Assembly: GCF_001187435.1 (NCBI RefSeq)
Contig: NZ_LFXA01000003.1
Coordinates: forward strand, 124,001-188,000
From: Streptomyces caatingaensis
Lineage (GTDB): Bacteria > Actinomycetota > Actinomycetes > Streptomycetales > Streptomycetaceae
Direction: 5' to 3'
DNA: 64,000 bases
The translations under genes were made by a program, and so were the position numbers. This document shows, one piece after another, positions 46,229 through 64,000 of this stretch (positions within the stretch are counted from its first letter, which is position 1; each line of letters starts with the position of its first letter). Below the pieces are notes generated by a model, which saw nothing but the letters and a program-made list of their open reading frames with translations, had not been told where the DNA came from and made no database searches.

Positions 46229-49200
46229 TCACGACGGACTGCCCGGGCCGGCTAGCGCGTCCTCGACGGTCAGCCGCGCGCCGCCGGCGAACGCCTCCCC
46301 GAACGCGGCATCGCCCAGGACCGTTCGGGCCGCCGAGGCGATACGGTCCACGTCGCCGCGCTCGGCGGGAGGCAACGGGGCGCCGACGCCGCGGCGGGCC
46401 GCGTCCGCGGCGCCGAGGAGGAGGGCCGCGGACGTGGCGCCGGGCTTGTCGTCGCACAGGGCGGCGACACCGGCCAGGCCCTCCAGGGACAGGGCGAGAG
46501 CGCGCGGTTCGGCCAGGGAGCGGGCGACGTCGAGGCCGCGCAGGTGGTGGCGGGCGGCCTCGACGGCGTCGCCGCGGAGCTCCGCGAGGAAGCCGAGTTC
46601 GGCGAGGAGCAGGTGATCGCCGGCTGGGGAGGAGACGTCGGCGTAGCGCTCGCGGATCGTCGTCAGGTGGGCTTCCGCGGCGTCGAGGTCGCCGGAGCGG
46701 CGGGCGCCGAGGGCGAGGCCCATCTCGGCGTGGATCTCGCCGTATCTGTAGCCCTGTTCGGCCGCGCGGCGGCGGGCCTGCCGGTGCAGGTCACGGGCCC
46801 GGTCCGGGTCGCCGGCGAGGAGCGCGAGGCGGCCGAGGCCGGAGAGGCGTGCCGCGATCTCCGTTTCCAGGCCGAGTTCGCGCGCCATGCGCAACCCGTC
46901 GTGCTGACGGCGCTCGGCTTCGTCGTAGGCGCCCTTGATCTCGGCGAGCGCCGCGAGCGGTTCCACCGTCCGGAGTTCGCCCCAGTGGTCGCCCAGTTCG
47001 TGGAAGAGCGCGGCGCTGCGCCGTCCGTCGCGGCCGGTGGCGGCGAGGTCGCCGCGGACCAGGGCGAGCATCGCCCGCAGACCGAGCGCGGCTGCCGTGC
47101 CCCAGCGGTCGTCCTCCGCGGCGAACAGGGCCAGGGCACGGGAGTTCAGCTCCGCGCTCTCGGCCGTCACGCCGGCGCTGAACAGGCCGTACGCGCACAG
47201 CCACAGGGCGCGGGCGCTGCCGGACGCGCCGGTGGCCGGGGCGGATCCGGCTGTGCGGTCGCCGGTGAGCAGTGCGAAGGCCCTGTGCAGAAGGCGCAGT
47301 TCGGGCACATCCTCGGCGGGGCGGGACGCCAGGACGGCTTCGAGGCCGCGGCGCGCCTCGGTCAGGCGGCCGCGCAGGAGCCACCACCAGGACAGGGCGG
47401 TGGCGAGCCGTACGGCTTCGCCGGTCCGGCCCTCGGCGCAGCGGCGTATCGCCGTGTCGAGGGCGGCGCGCAGGTTGGCGGCGTCGGTGTCGAGGCGGGC
47501 GAGCCAGGTCCGTTGGTCCGCGCCGCGCAGTCCTGGGGCGGCGCGTTCGGCCAGGGCCAGGTAGTGGCGCAGGTGGCGGCCGGTGACGGCGTCGAGGTCG
47601 GGCGTCTCGCGCAGCCGCTCCGCCGCGTAGGCGGCGATGGATTCCAGCAGCCGGTAGCGGGGGCCGCCGGGCGTGGTCACGACCGTGACGAGGGAGCGGT
47701 CGACGAGCCGTGTCACGAGGTCGAGCACGGCGTCCCGGCCGACGTCGTCGCCCGCGCACACCGCTTCGGCGGCGTCCAGGTCGCAGCCGTCGCCGAAGAC
47801 GGCGAGGCGGCGGAGGACGGTTCGTTCGGGCGCGCCGAGCAGTTCCCAGCTCCAGTCGATGACCGCGCGCAGGGTCTGCTGGCGGGCGGGGGCGTCGCGC
47901 CGGCCCGCCGTCAGGACCGCGAAGCGGTCGCCGAGGCGGGCGGCCAACTCCCGTAGGCCCAGGGCGCGGACGCGGGTCGCGGCGAGTTCGAGGGCGAGCG
48001 GGAGTCCGTCGAGCCGGCGGCAGATCTCTCTGACGGCGTCGCGGTCGGCGGGGGCGCAGGTCCGGAGATCGGGCGCGAAGCCGGGGGCGGAGGCGGCGGC
48101 GCGTTCCGCGAACAGCCGGACGGCGTCGTCGGTTTCCAGGGGGCCGACGGGGACGACCGCCTCGCCGGTCAGGGCGAGGGGTTCCTGGCTGGTGGCCAGG
48201 ATACGCAGGCCGGGCGCGGCGCCCAGCAGCAGCCCGGCGAGTTCGGCGGCGGCGTCGACGACGTGTTCGCAGTTGTCGAGGACGAGCAGGGCGCGGCGGT
48301 CGCGCAGGGCGGCGACCAGGCGGTGGACGGGGGAAGGGGCGGTGCCGGTGCCGGTGCCCGTGCCCGTGCCCGTGCCCGCGCCGGGGAGCATCGAGGGGGC
48401 GGCGTCCCGCAGGCCGAGGGCGTCGGCGACCACCTGGGCCAGGTCGGCGGCGCGGCCCGGGCGGACGCAGGTGAACTCCACGAGCCGGACGCCGTCGGGC
48501 ACGTCGCGCGCGTACGGGCCGCTCCGCGCGGCGGCGGCCGCGGCCAGGGCCAGCCGGGTCTTGCCGACTCCGCCGGGTCCGGTGAGCGTGACCAGCCGCG
48601 CGGTGGCGAGCAGGCGGGAGAGCCGGTCCAGGTCGGCGTCGCGCCCGATGAGGGGGGTGAGGGGTGCGGGGAGGTACGAGCCTGGTCCCGGGCCGGCGTC
48701 CCGGCCCCACGGCACCGAGGTGTGCGGGGAGCCGGCGGCGGCCTGCGGTGCCGCCGGGGTCAACGAGGGGTCCTGCCGGAGCATCGCGCGGTGCAACGCG
48801 GCCGCCTCCGGCCCGGGTTCGACCCCGAGTTCCTCGACGAGCCGCGTACGGAGGTCGTTGTACGCGGCGAGGGCCTCGCTCTGCCGCCCCTCCGCGTACA
48901 ACGCCCGCATGTGGAGGACCCGCAGGCGTTCGCGCAGCGGATGACGGGTGGTCAGACCGGCGAGTTCGGCGGCGAGCATCGTGTGGTCCCCCGCCTCCAG
49001 GCGGGCCTCCGCCTGGTCCTCCGTCACGGACAGGCGCTGCTCGGCGAGGCACTGGGCCGTGCTCCGCGCGAACTCCGCGTCCGCGAAGTCGGCGTAGGCC
49101 GGGCCCCGCCACAGGCCGAGGGCCTCGGTCAGGAGTGCGGCGCGCGCCCGTGGGTCGTCCGCCCGGCGCGCCCGGGCCGCGAGCGCAGCGAACCGGACGG

Positions 49201-49492
49201 CGTCCACCTCGTCGCCGTCGAGGAGTTCCAGCCGGTAGCCGGGTGGCCGGCGCACCACCCGGTCGCGGCCGAGGACGCGGCGCAGTTGGGAGACCTTGGC
49301 CTGGAGGGCGCCCGCCGGACTGCTCGGCGGCCGGCCGGCCCACAGGTCGTCGATGAGGCGGTCGGCGGGGACCGGTGCTCCCCCGTGGACGAGCAGATCG
49401 GCGAGCAGCGCCCGCACCTTGGCCTCGGGGACGGTGAGGGCCTTCCCTTCGTCGTCCCACACCGTCAACGGCCCGAGCACCCCAAAACGCAT
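46229..49492 (-). CDS. AfsR/SARP-family transcriptional regulator (wHTH-BTAD-NB-ARC-TPR)
   Basis: 1087 residues. Domain order: OmpR-type winged helix (~1-95, ALTVPEAKVRALLADLLVH), BTAD (~100-245, ending GVEPGPEAAALHR), an NB-ARC ATPase (~285-570; Walker A TLTGPGGVGKTRLA, Walker B ALLVLDNCEH, GLPLALELAA), then TPR-like repeats. Regulators of this build activate secondary metabolite genes by binding direct repeats. Between it and the divergent MFS gene lie four repeats with 11-bp period, the classic SARP target. A Gly-Thr microsatellite (GTGTGTGTGTGT) sits in the ATPase domain. GTG or leaderless start possible; the ATG fits the domain start. Confidence 0.9.
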   Translation of the reverse strand: MRFGVLGPLTVWDDEGKALTVPEAKVRALLADLLVHGGAPVPADRLIDDLWAGRPPSSPAGALQAKVSQLRRVLGRDRVVRRPPGYRLELLDGDEVDAVRFAALAARARRADDPRARAALLTEALGLWRGPAYADFADAEFARSTAQCLAEQRLSVTEDQAEARLEAGDHTMLAAELAGLTTRHPLRERLRVLHMRALYAEGRQSEALAAYNDLRTRLVEELGVEPGPEAAALHRAMLRQDPSLTPAAPQAAAGSPHTSVPWGRDAGPGPGSYLPAPLTPLIGRDADLDRLSRLLATARLVTLTGPGGVGKTRLALAAAAAARSGPYARDVPDGVRLVEFTCVRPGRAADLAQVVADALGLRDAAPSMLPGAGTGTGTGTGTGTAPSPVHRLVAALRDRRALLVLDNCEHVVDAAAELAGLLLGAAPGLRILATSQEPLALTGEAVVPVGPLETDDAVRLFAERAAASAPGFAPDLRTCAPADRDAVREICRRLDGLPLALELAATRVRALGLRELAARLGDRFAVLTAGRRDAPARQQTLRAVIDWSWELLGAPERTVLRRLAVFGDGCDLDAAEAVCAGDDVGRDAVLDLVTRLVDRSLVTVVTTPGGPRYRLLESIAAYAAERLRETPDLDAVTGRHLRHYLALAERAAPGLRGADQRTWLARLDTDAANLRAALDTAIRRCAEGRTGEAVRLATALSWWWLLRGRLTEARRGLEAVLASRPAEDVPELRLLHRAFALLTGDRTAGSAPATGASGSARALWLCAYGLFSAGVTAESAELNSRALALFAAEDDRWGTAAALGLRAMLALVRGDLAATGRDGRRSAALFHELGDHWGELRTVEPLAALAEIKGAYDEAERRQHDGLRMARELGLETEIAARLSGLGRLALLAGDPDRARDLHRQARRRAAEQGYRYGEIHAEMGLALGARRSGDLDAAEAHLTTIRERYADVSSPAGDHLLLAELGFLAELRGDAVEAARHHLRGLDVARSLAEPRALALSLEGLAGVAALCDDKPGATSAALLLGAADAARRGVGAPLPPAERGDVDRIASAARTVLGDAAFGEAFAGGARLTVEDALAGPGSPS

Positions 49493-49525
49493 GCGGATCA
49501 CTGTAGGCGAGCCCCGGACCCGGAC

Positions 49526-49564
49526 CCGAAGCGCGTCCGAAGCCGGCCCGAAGGTTTCCCGAAG
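49526..49564. promoter_or_regulatory. SARP-type direct repeats (4 x CCGAAG, 11-bp period)
   Basis: CCGAAG occurs at 49526, 49537, 49548 and 49559, exactly one helical turn apart, in the spacer between the AfsR-like regulator and the MFS exporter. SARP proteins bind direct heptamer repeats with 11- or 22-bp periodicity just upstream of the -10 region. The array faces the MFS promoter ~80 bp upstream of its ATG. Confidence 0.7.
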
Positions 49565-49645
49565 CGTGGTGGCGCACTGTGGTTTCCGCCGGAGGAGGCA
49601 CAGCCCCCGCAGTGCGCAACCGACCCATGAACCGGAGCACACCAC

Positions 49646-50875
49646 ATGAGCACCACGTCCGAAGCCGCGGCCCGAACGGCCACCCCCGATGCCGAGGAGC
49701 GGCGGAAGGGGATCCCGCTCCTCGCCCTCCTCGCCCTCGCCACCGCCGTGTTCCTCACCAGTCTCACCGAGACGCTGCCCGCCGGACTGCTTCCCGCGAT
49801 GAGCGGGGCCCTCGGCGTGAGCGAATCGGCCGCCGGCCAGACGGTGACGGTGTACGCCGTCGGTACCGCGCTGACGGCCATACCGCTCACCGCGGCCACC
49901 TCGGGCCGGCGGCGCAAGCCATTGCTGATGACCGCCATGGGCGGATTCGCCCTCGCCAACACCGTCACCGCCCTGTCGTCGGCGTACGCCCTGACCATGG
50001 CGGCCCGCTTCGTCGCCGGCGTCGCGGCCGGACTCGCCTGGGCCCTGCTCGCCGGATACGCGCGCCGCCTCGCGCCGGCCCGCCTCCAGGGCAAGGCCAT
50101 CGCCATCGCCATGGCCGGGATCCCCCTCGCGCTCTCCCTCGGCGTGCCCGCCGGCACGTTCCTCGGCAAGGCGGCCGGGTGGCGCACGCCCTTCCTCACC
50201 ATGACGGCCCTGACCGTGCTGCTCCTGCTGTGGATCGCCGCGGCCGTGCCCGACCAGCCCGGCCAGGAGGCCGGCGAGCGGTCGAAGATGCTGCGTGCCC
50301 TGCGGGTTCCCGGTGTGAGGCCCGTCCTGTCCGTCACCTTCGTCTTCGTCCTCGCCCACACCGTCCTGTACGCGTACATCGCGGCCTTCCTCGACGGCCT
50401 GGGCATGAGCGGCAGCACCGACCTGGTGCTCCTCGTCTTCGGCGCCGCCTCCTTGCTCGGCCTCTGGATCGTCGGCGCCCTGATCCACCGCCGGCTGCGT
50501 GCCCTCATCATCGTCAGCACCCTGCTCGTGGCGGCGGCCGCCGCGGTGCTGGCCCTGCTCGCCGGCCGCCCGGCCTTCGTCCACACCGCGGCCGTGCTGT
50601 GGGGCCTCGGCTGGGGCGGCGTCCCCACCCTCCTCCAGACCGCGGCCGGCGACGCGGCCGGCGAACAGGCCGACGCGGCCCAGGCCATGCTCGTCACCCT
50701 GTGGAACGCCGCCATGGCCGGGGGCGGGGTCGTCGGCGGAATCCTGCTGAAGGCCGCGGGCAGCGGCTCGTTCCCCTGGAGTGTCCTGCTTCTTCTCCTG
50801 CCGGCGTTCGGAGTCGTGGTGTCGGCGCGCCGGCACGGCTTTCCCGCGAAGCGGCGGGAGGTGCGCGTGCCGTGA
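49646..50875 (+). CDS. MFS transporter, drug:H+ antiporter-like (12 TM)
   Basis: 409 residues, 12 predicted membrane segments. The N-terminal half has LTETLPAGLLPAMSGALGVS and VTVYAVGTALTAIPLTA, characteristic of AraJ/Cmx-type DHA1 exporters, then SGRRRKPLLMTAM (loop 2-3) and MAARFVAGVAAGLAWALLAG (motif in TM4). The C-terminal half has ALWGLGWGGVPTLLQTAA. It likely pumps a small drug or metabolite out. It is divergent from the AfsR-like regulator and downstream of the 11-bp repeats, so it is probably a target of that regulator. Short acidic N-terminus; no accessory domain. Confidence 0.85.
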   Translation: MSTTSEAAARTATPDAEERRKGIPLLALLALATAVFLTSLTETLPAGLLPAMSGALGVSESAAGQTVTVYAVGTALTAIPLTAATSGRRRKPLLMTAMGGFALANTVTALSSAYALTMAARFVAGVAAGLAWALLAGYARRLAPARLQGKAIAIAMAGIPLALSLGVPAGTFLGKAAGWRTPFLTMTALTVLLLLWIAAAVPDQPGQEAGERSKMLRALRVPGVRPVLSVTFVFVLAHTVLYAYIAAFLDGLGMSGSTDLVLLVFGAASLLGLWIVGALIHRRLRALIIVSTLLVAAAAAVLALLAGRPAFVHTAAVLWGLGWGGVPTLLQTAAGDAAGEQADAAQAMLVTLWNAAMAGGGVVGGILLKAAGSGSFPWSVLLLLLPAFGVVVSARRHGFPAKRREVRVP

Positions 50876-50940
50876 CACCTCATGCCTGTGATGCCGCAGT
50901 CCTTGCATGACCGCGCGGGAAGGCGCGATCAGGATTCACG

Positions 50941-52578
50941 TCACCGTGCCGACGGGTGGCCGCCCTCCGTCAGTTCGCCGTCGGCCACCCGCAGCCACCG
51001 TTCGACGCCGATCCGCTCCAGGAAGCGCTCGTCATGGCTGACCACCACGAACGCTCCGCGGTAGCTCGCGAGGGCGCTCTCCAGTCGGTCGACGCCGACG
51101 AGGTCGAGGTTGTTCGTGGGCTCGTCCAACAGGAGGAGCTGGGGGGACGGTTCGGCGCACAGGACGCAGGCGAGGGTGGCGCGGAGGCGTTCGCCGCCGG
51201 AGAGTGCGCGTACGGGGAGATGGGCGTGGGGGCCGCGGAAGAGGAAGCGGGCGAGGAGTTTCATGCGCTCGGCCTCCGGGCGGTGCGGGGCGAAGACCGC
51301 GAAGTTCTCGGCCACGGTGCGGTCGGGGTCGAGCAGGTCCAGGCGCTGGGAGAGGGAGGCGATGCGGCCGTCGGCCCGCTCGACGGTGCCGTCGTCGGGG
51401 GCGAGTTCGCCGCCGAGGAGCCGCAGCAGGGTGGTCTTTCCCGCGCCGTTGGGGCCGGTGAGCGCGATGCGCTCGGGGCCGCGGATCGTGAGGCCGACGC
51501 CGTCCCCCGCGAACAGGTCCCGCCCGCCGCGGCGGATCCGCAGCCGTTCGGCCACGACGAGGGTGCGGCCGGCGGGGACGTCGGTGCCGGGCAGTTCCAG
51601 GACGAGCCGCTGTTCGTCGCGCAGGGCGCGGCCCGCTTCGTCGAGCCGGGCCTGGGCCTCGTGGAGGCGGGTGGCGTGCATCTGGCCCGCGCGGCCGGCG
51701 GATTCCTGGGCGCCGCGCTTCATGGCGCCCGCGACGATGCGCGGCAGGCCGGCGTTCTTGAGGTTGCGGGCGGCGTTGCCCGCGCGGCGCTCGGCCCGTT
51801 CGCGGGCCTGCTGCATCTCGCGCTTCTCCCGCCTCACCTCCTGCTCGGCGTTGCGCACGTTCTTCTCGGCGGCCTCCCGCTCGGCCCGAACGACCTCCTC
51901 GTAGTGCGTGAAGTCCCCTCCGTGGAGCCGCAGTTCGCCCCGGTCGAGCTCGGCGATGCGCTCCATGCGGTCCAGCAGGGCCCGGTCGTGACTGACGAGC
52001 AGCAGGCTGCCGTTCCACTCGGAGAGCACATCGTAGAGCCGGTGGCGGGCTTCGAGGTCGAGGTTGTTGGTCGGCTCGTCCAGCAGCAGGACGTCGGGAC
52101 GCCTGAGGAGTTGCGCCGCGAGGCCGAGGCCGACGATCTGGCCGCCGCTGAGGGTGCCCAGCGTCCGGTCGAGGGCGAGGTGGCCGAGGCCGAGGCGGTC
52201 GAGCTGGGCGCGGGTGCGCTCCTCGATGTCCCAGTCGTCGCCGATGACCGTGAAGTGCTCCTCGCTCACGTCCCCGGACTCGACGGCGTCGATGGCGCGG
52301 ATCACCGCGTCGACACCCAGCACCTCCGCCACGGTGGGCTCACCGGTCAGGGCGAGGGTCTGCGGCAGGTAGCCGATCGTGCCGTTCACCGTCAACGACC
52401 CGTACGTGGGCGCCAGTTCACCGGCGATGAGCTTGAGCAGGGTGCTCTTGCCGGAGCCGTTGGGCGCCACCAGGCCCGTACGGCCCGTGCCGACGGTGAA
52501 GGACAGCCCGTCGAAGACGGGGGTGTCGTCGGGCCAGGAGAAGGACAGCCGGGAGCAGATGACGGAAGCGTCGGACAT
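50941..52578 (-). CDS. ABC-F family ATPase (possible ribosome-protection resistance factor)
   Basis: 545 residues without membrane segments: two ATP-binding cassettes joined by a charged helical linker. First site: Walker A APNGSGKST, signature LGTLSGGQ, Walker B VLLLDEPTNN. Second: TGPNGAGKTT, signature ALSGGER, LLLLDEPTNN. The linker (about 240-320) is rich in Arg/Glu (REAAEKNVRNAEQEVRREKR). ABC-F proteins of actinomycete gene clusters displace antibiotics from the ribosome. A nine-codon leader peptide with an overlapping hairpin lies upstream, as in antibiotic-inducible resistance genes. ATG with GAGGT upstream. Confidence 0.85.
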   Translation of the reverse strand: MSDASVICSRLSFSWPDDTPVFDGLSFTVGTGRTGLVAPNGSGKSTLLKLIAGELAPTYGSLTVNGTIGYLPQTLALTGEPTVAEVLGVDAVIRAIDAVESGDVSEEHFTVIGDDWDIEERTRAQLDRLGLGHLALDRTLGTLSGGQIVGLGLAAQLLRRPDVLLLDEPTNNLDLEARHRLYDVLSEWNGSLLLVSHDRALLDRMERIAELDRGELRLHGGDFTHYEEVVRAEREAAEKNVRNAEQEVRREKREMQQARERAERRAGNAARNLKNAGLPRIVAGAMKRGAQESAGRAGQMHATRLHEAQARLDEAGRALRDEQRLVLELPGTDVPAGRTLVVAERLRIRRGGRDLFAGDGVGLTIRGPERIALTGPNGAGKTTLLRLLGGELAPDDGTVERADGRIASLSQRLDLLDPDRTVAENFAVFAPHRPEAERMKLLARFLFRGPHAHLPVRALSGGERLRATLACVLCAEPSPQLLLLDEPTNNLDLVGVDRLESALASYRGAFVVVSHDERFLERIGVERWLRVADGELTEGGHPSAR

Positions 52579-52714
52579 GGGGATGACCTCGTGAGGAGGG
52601 CAGGCCGCGCACCGGGAAGGGCGCCGCCGCCGGGCAGGAAAAGGGGACGTCGGGACCACCACGACGGCGGCCGCCGCGAAGGGCGCGCTGCCGGTGGCCG
52701 GTCAGCTCCGGTTC

Positions 52715-52744
52715 TCACCCGGAGATGTCGTCGTCACCCACCAT
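52715..52744 (-). CDS. Nine-codon leader peptide of the ABC-F gene (MVGDDDISG)
   Basis: Start ATG has GGAG 7 nt upstream. Ten codons including TGA; sequence MVGDDDISG. The stop lies in the loop of a hairpin whose stems CTCCGG and CCGGAG (52706-52724) immediately follow. The ABC-F ATG lies ~140 nt further on. Leader peptides at this position allow ribosome stalling by antibiotics to alter the RNA fold. Too short to confirm by coding statistics. Confidence 0.5.
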   Translation of the reverse strand: MVGDDDISG

Positions 52745-52849
52745 GTCCGGACTCCTCGACGAAGGATCACTGCCGCCGTCACCGTACCAGCCTCCGCGCG
52801 GAGGCCCGCAAGCCGTTTTCCGGAGCCGCGGGCCCCGCGCCGGGCGGGG

Positions 52850-53062
52850 TCAGGTGTAGATGACCCAGCGGCCGTTGTACTCCCCGCCGAGGCAGATGGA
52901 TCCGGTCGGGCTCACCGCGGAGTGCGTCACCTGGCCGCCGCCCGCGACGCACTGCCTGGCGCTGACGTACGGGGCGGCTTCCGCGGAAGCCGCCCCGGCG
53001 ACGCCGAACAGCGCACCCGCCCCCAGCACCAGGACACTCAGAGAACTCATCACGTACCGCAT
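52850..53062 (-). CDS. Small secreted protein (70 residues)
   Basis: 70 residues; the ATG is preceded by AAGGGGG. Signal peptide: MSSLSVLVLGAGALFGVAGA ending at ASA. The ~40-residue mature part, YVSARQCVAGGGQVTHSAVS and GSICLGGEYNGRWVIYT, has two cysteines that could be bridged. Similar tiny secreted proteins with C-x(n)-C and a closing W occur in Streptomyces, but I know no function. It lies between the ABC-F leader and the methyltransferase. Confidence 0.65.
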   Translation of the reverse strand: MRYVMSSLSVLVLGAGALFGVAGAASAEAAPYVSARQCVAGGGQVTHSAVSPTGSICLGGEYNGRWVIYT

Positions 53063-53201
53063 GCCAACCCCCTTGACCGAAGGGCGAGATGCCCCGTGGT
53101 GCGATGGTCGGGCATGCGGAGGGCGATGTGAACGCCTCTCCCCTGTTTTTTGACATTCCGTCCCCCGAGTGGGGTAGGGAGCACCCTGCCGGAGGGGCGG
53201 T

Positions 53202-53903
53202 TCAGGCCGCGGTCCAGGCCCGCCAGATGCCCACGCAGCCGCGCGAGGTGAGCTGGAAGCGCGGGAAGTGCTCGGCGAGCTGGTCGCGGAGGTCGTCGTA
53301 GGAGTCCTCCTGGTTGTGGAAGTCGCCGCGCTTGTTGAGGTAGTTCATGGTCCAGCGGCCGCGGGCGCTGACGGGGACGCCGGAGGAGAGGACGGTGGCG
53401 CCGAAGACGGTGCCGCCGGGGCGGACGACGGCGGCGGCGTGCTTGAGGGCGATGCCCTTCTCCTTGATGCTGCCGGGGACGCAGTGGAGGAGGTAGCTCA
53501 TGCCGACCGAGTCGTAGGTCCGCTCGGGGAGCGGGAGGGGCTCCAGGACGTTGGCGCGGACCGTGGTGACGTCGTAGCGGTCGAGGCGCTGGGCCGTGTG
53601 GGCCAGGGAGTTGGGGTTGAGGTCGACCAGGGTGATCTTCGGGTCGGCCACCGGGAAGGTCGCGTGGTCGAGGAGGTAGCCCGTGCCGACGCCGATCTCG
53701 ACGTGGTTGGCGCCCAGGCAGGTGTCGTACATCTGCCGGGAGACGGCGGGCGAGCAGTGCCAGGCGAAGGGGGCGGTGCCCCGGAAGACCGCGAAGTCGT
53801 AGATGCTGAGGAACGACTTCGTGTAGCCGGCCTGACCCTCGACGACCTTCTCGTCGAGGGCCGGGTCGGTCGTGCTCGGGGTGCTGGCGGTGGTGGTGGT
53901 CAT
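53202..53903 (-). CDS. SAM-dependent class I methyltransferase, next to PKS
   Basis: 233 residues. Rossmann-like SAM domain: motif I ANHVEIGVGTGYLLDH, then an acidic ITLVDLNPNS loop, and YDSVGMSYLLHCVPG in motif IV position. The N-terminal SFLSIYDFAVFRGTAPFAWHCS is distinctive. It starts 57 bp after the PKS stop codon, same strand, with ACAGGAA before the ATG, so it belongs to the biosynthetic operon. Most likely O-methylates a hydroxyl or enol of the polyketide (for example on a pyrone ring). Acceptor is inferred from context only. Confidence 0.85.
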   Translation of the reverse strand: MTTTTASTPSTTDPALDEKVVEGQAGYTKSFLSIYDFAVFRGTAPFAWHCSPAVSRQMYDTCLGANHVEIGVGTGYLLDHATFPVADPKITLVDLNPNSLAHTAQRLDRYDVTTVRANVLEPLPLPERTYDSVGMSYLLHCVPGSIKEKGIALKHAAAVVRPGGTVFGATVLSSGVPVSARGRWTMNYLNKRGDFHNQEDSYDDLRDQLAEHFPRFQLTSRGCVGIWRAWTAA

Positions 53904-53960
53904 GGTGTTCCTGTCGTGTCGGGACGTCGTCGTTCCTCGGCGGATGCCTCGGCGGATGCC

Positions 53961-60620
<6,660 letters not shown>

Positions 60621-60679
60621 CAGAGTCCACCTCGTGTCGAAGTCACCGTTGTCTCCTCGCGTCCCTGGTGCGGCCCGGG

Positions 60680-64000
<3,321 letters not shown>

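Overview
The window is chromosomal DNA of a Streptomyces-type actinomycete. It is very GC-rich, uses GTG starts often, overlaps stop and start codons (GTGA, ATGA), and carries a complete geosmin synthase, an AfsR/SARP-type regulator, secreted S33 and M28 peptidases, a GH46 chitosanase, an RAE-controlled rifampicin monooxygenase, a caspase-domain gene set and a modular type I polyketide synthase (PKS). No rRNA, tRNA, CRISPR array, integrase or intact insertion sequence was seen.

Layout, left to right. 1-6.3 kb: the 3' end of a carboxylesterase, a DUF1963 protein, a secreted tripeptidyl-aminopeptidase-like hydrolase, a Tat-exported M28 peptidase with a C-terminal FnIII domain, a YCII protein and a secreted DUF4232 protein. 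6.6-12.3 kb: a tightly coupled sugar operon (two FGGY kinases, a histidine phosphatase, a 2-hydroxyacid dehydrogenase) divergent from a DeoR/GlpR-type regulator, with a TTCG/CGAA palindrome before the operon. 12.4-16.1 kb: an MprAB-like two-component system and a second S33 hydrolase. 16.2-19.1 kb: thiI preceded by a cobalamin riboswitch, then a nickel/cobalt permease preceded by a Nur-box-like site. 19.2-20.4 kb: two small membrane proteins divergent from a FabR-like TetR regulator. 20.4-25.3 kb: a TPR protein, NadE, a glyoxalase remnant, a sirtuin and the rifampicin monooxygenase (Rox) with its RAE element. 25.5-28.3 kb: chitosanase and a frameshifted APC permease.

28.3-31.4 kb: a compact three-gene operon (a small EACC1-like protein, a caspase-domain protease and a large helical protein of unknown function). 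It is the best candidate in the window for an undescribed conflict or regulated-death system. 31.6-42.4 kb: assorted housekeeping and secreted genes (HIT protein, amidase, MBL hydrolase, DUF5995, two PPOX-fold proteins, phosphotransferase, universal stress protein with ArsB-like transporter, alpha/beta hydrolase divergent from a TetR regulator), mixed with SDR and amidase gene remnants and short tandem repeats. 42.4-46.1 kb: a protein of unknown function behind three adjacent minisatellites, a secreted protein, and geosmin synthase.

46.2-64 kb: the edge of a biosynthetic region. An AfsR-like regulator and a divergent MFS exporter share four direct repeats with an exact 11-bp period. An ABC-F protein sits behind a nine-codon leader peptide. 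A methyltransferase lies directly after a type I PKS. One PKS, cut by the window edge, ends DH-ER-KR-ACP. The next has two modules without reductive domains, KS-AT(methylmalonyl type)-ACP and KS-degenerate AT-ACP-TE. Two unreduced terminal extensions plus an adjacent methyltransferase suggest a pyrone-type terminus. The last AT lacks its catalytic serine motif and much of its fold, so that module probably depends on another acyltransferase.
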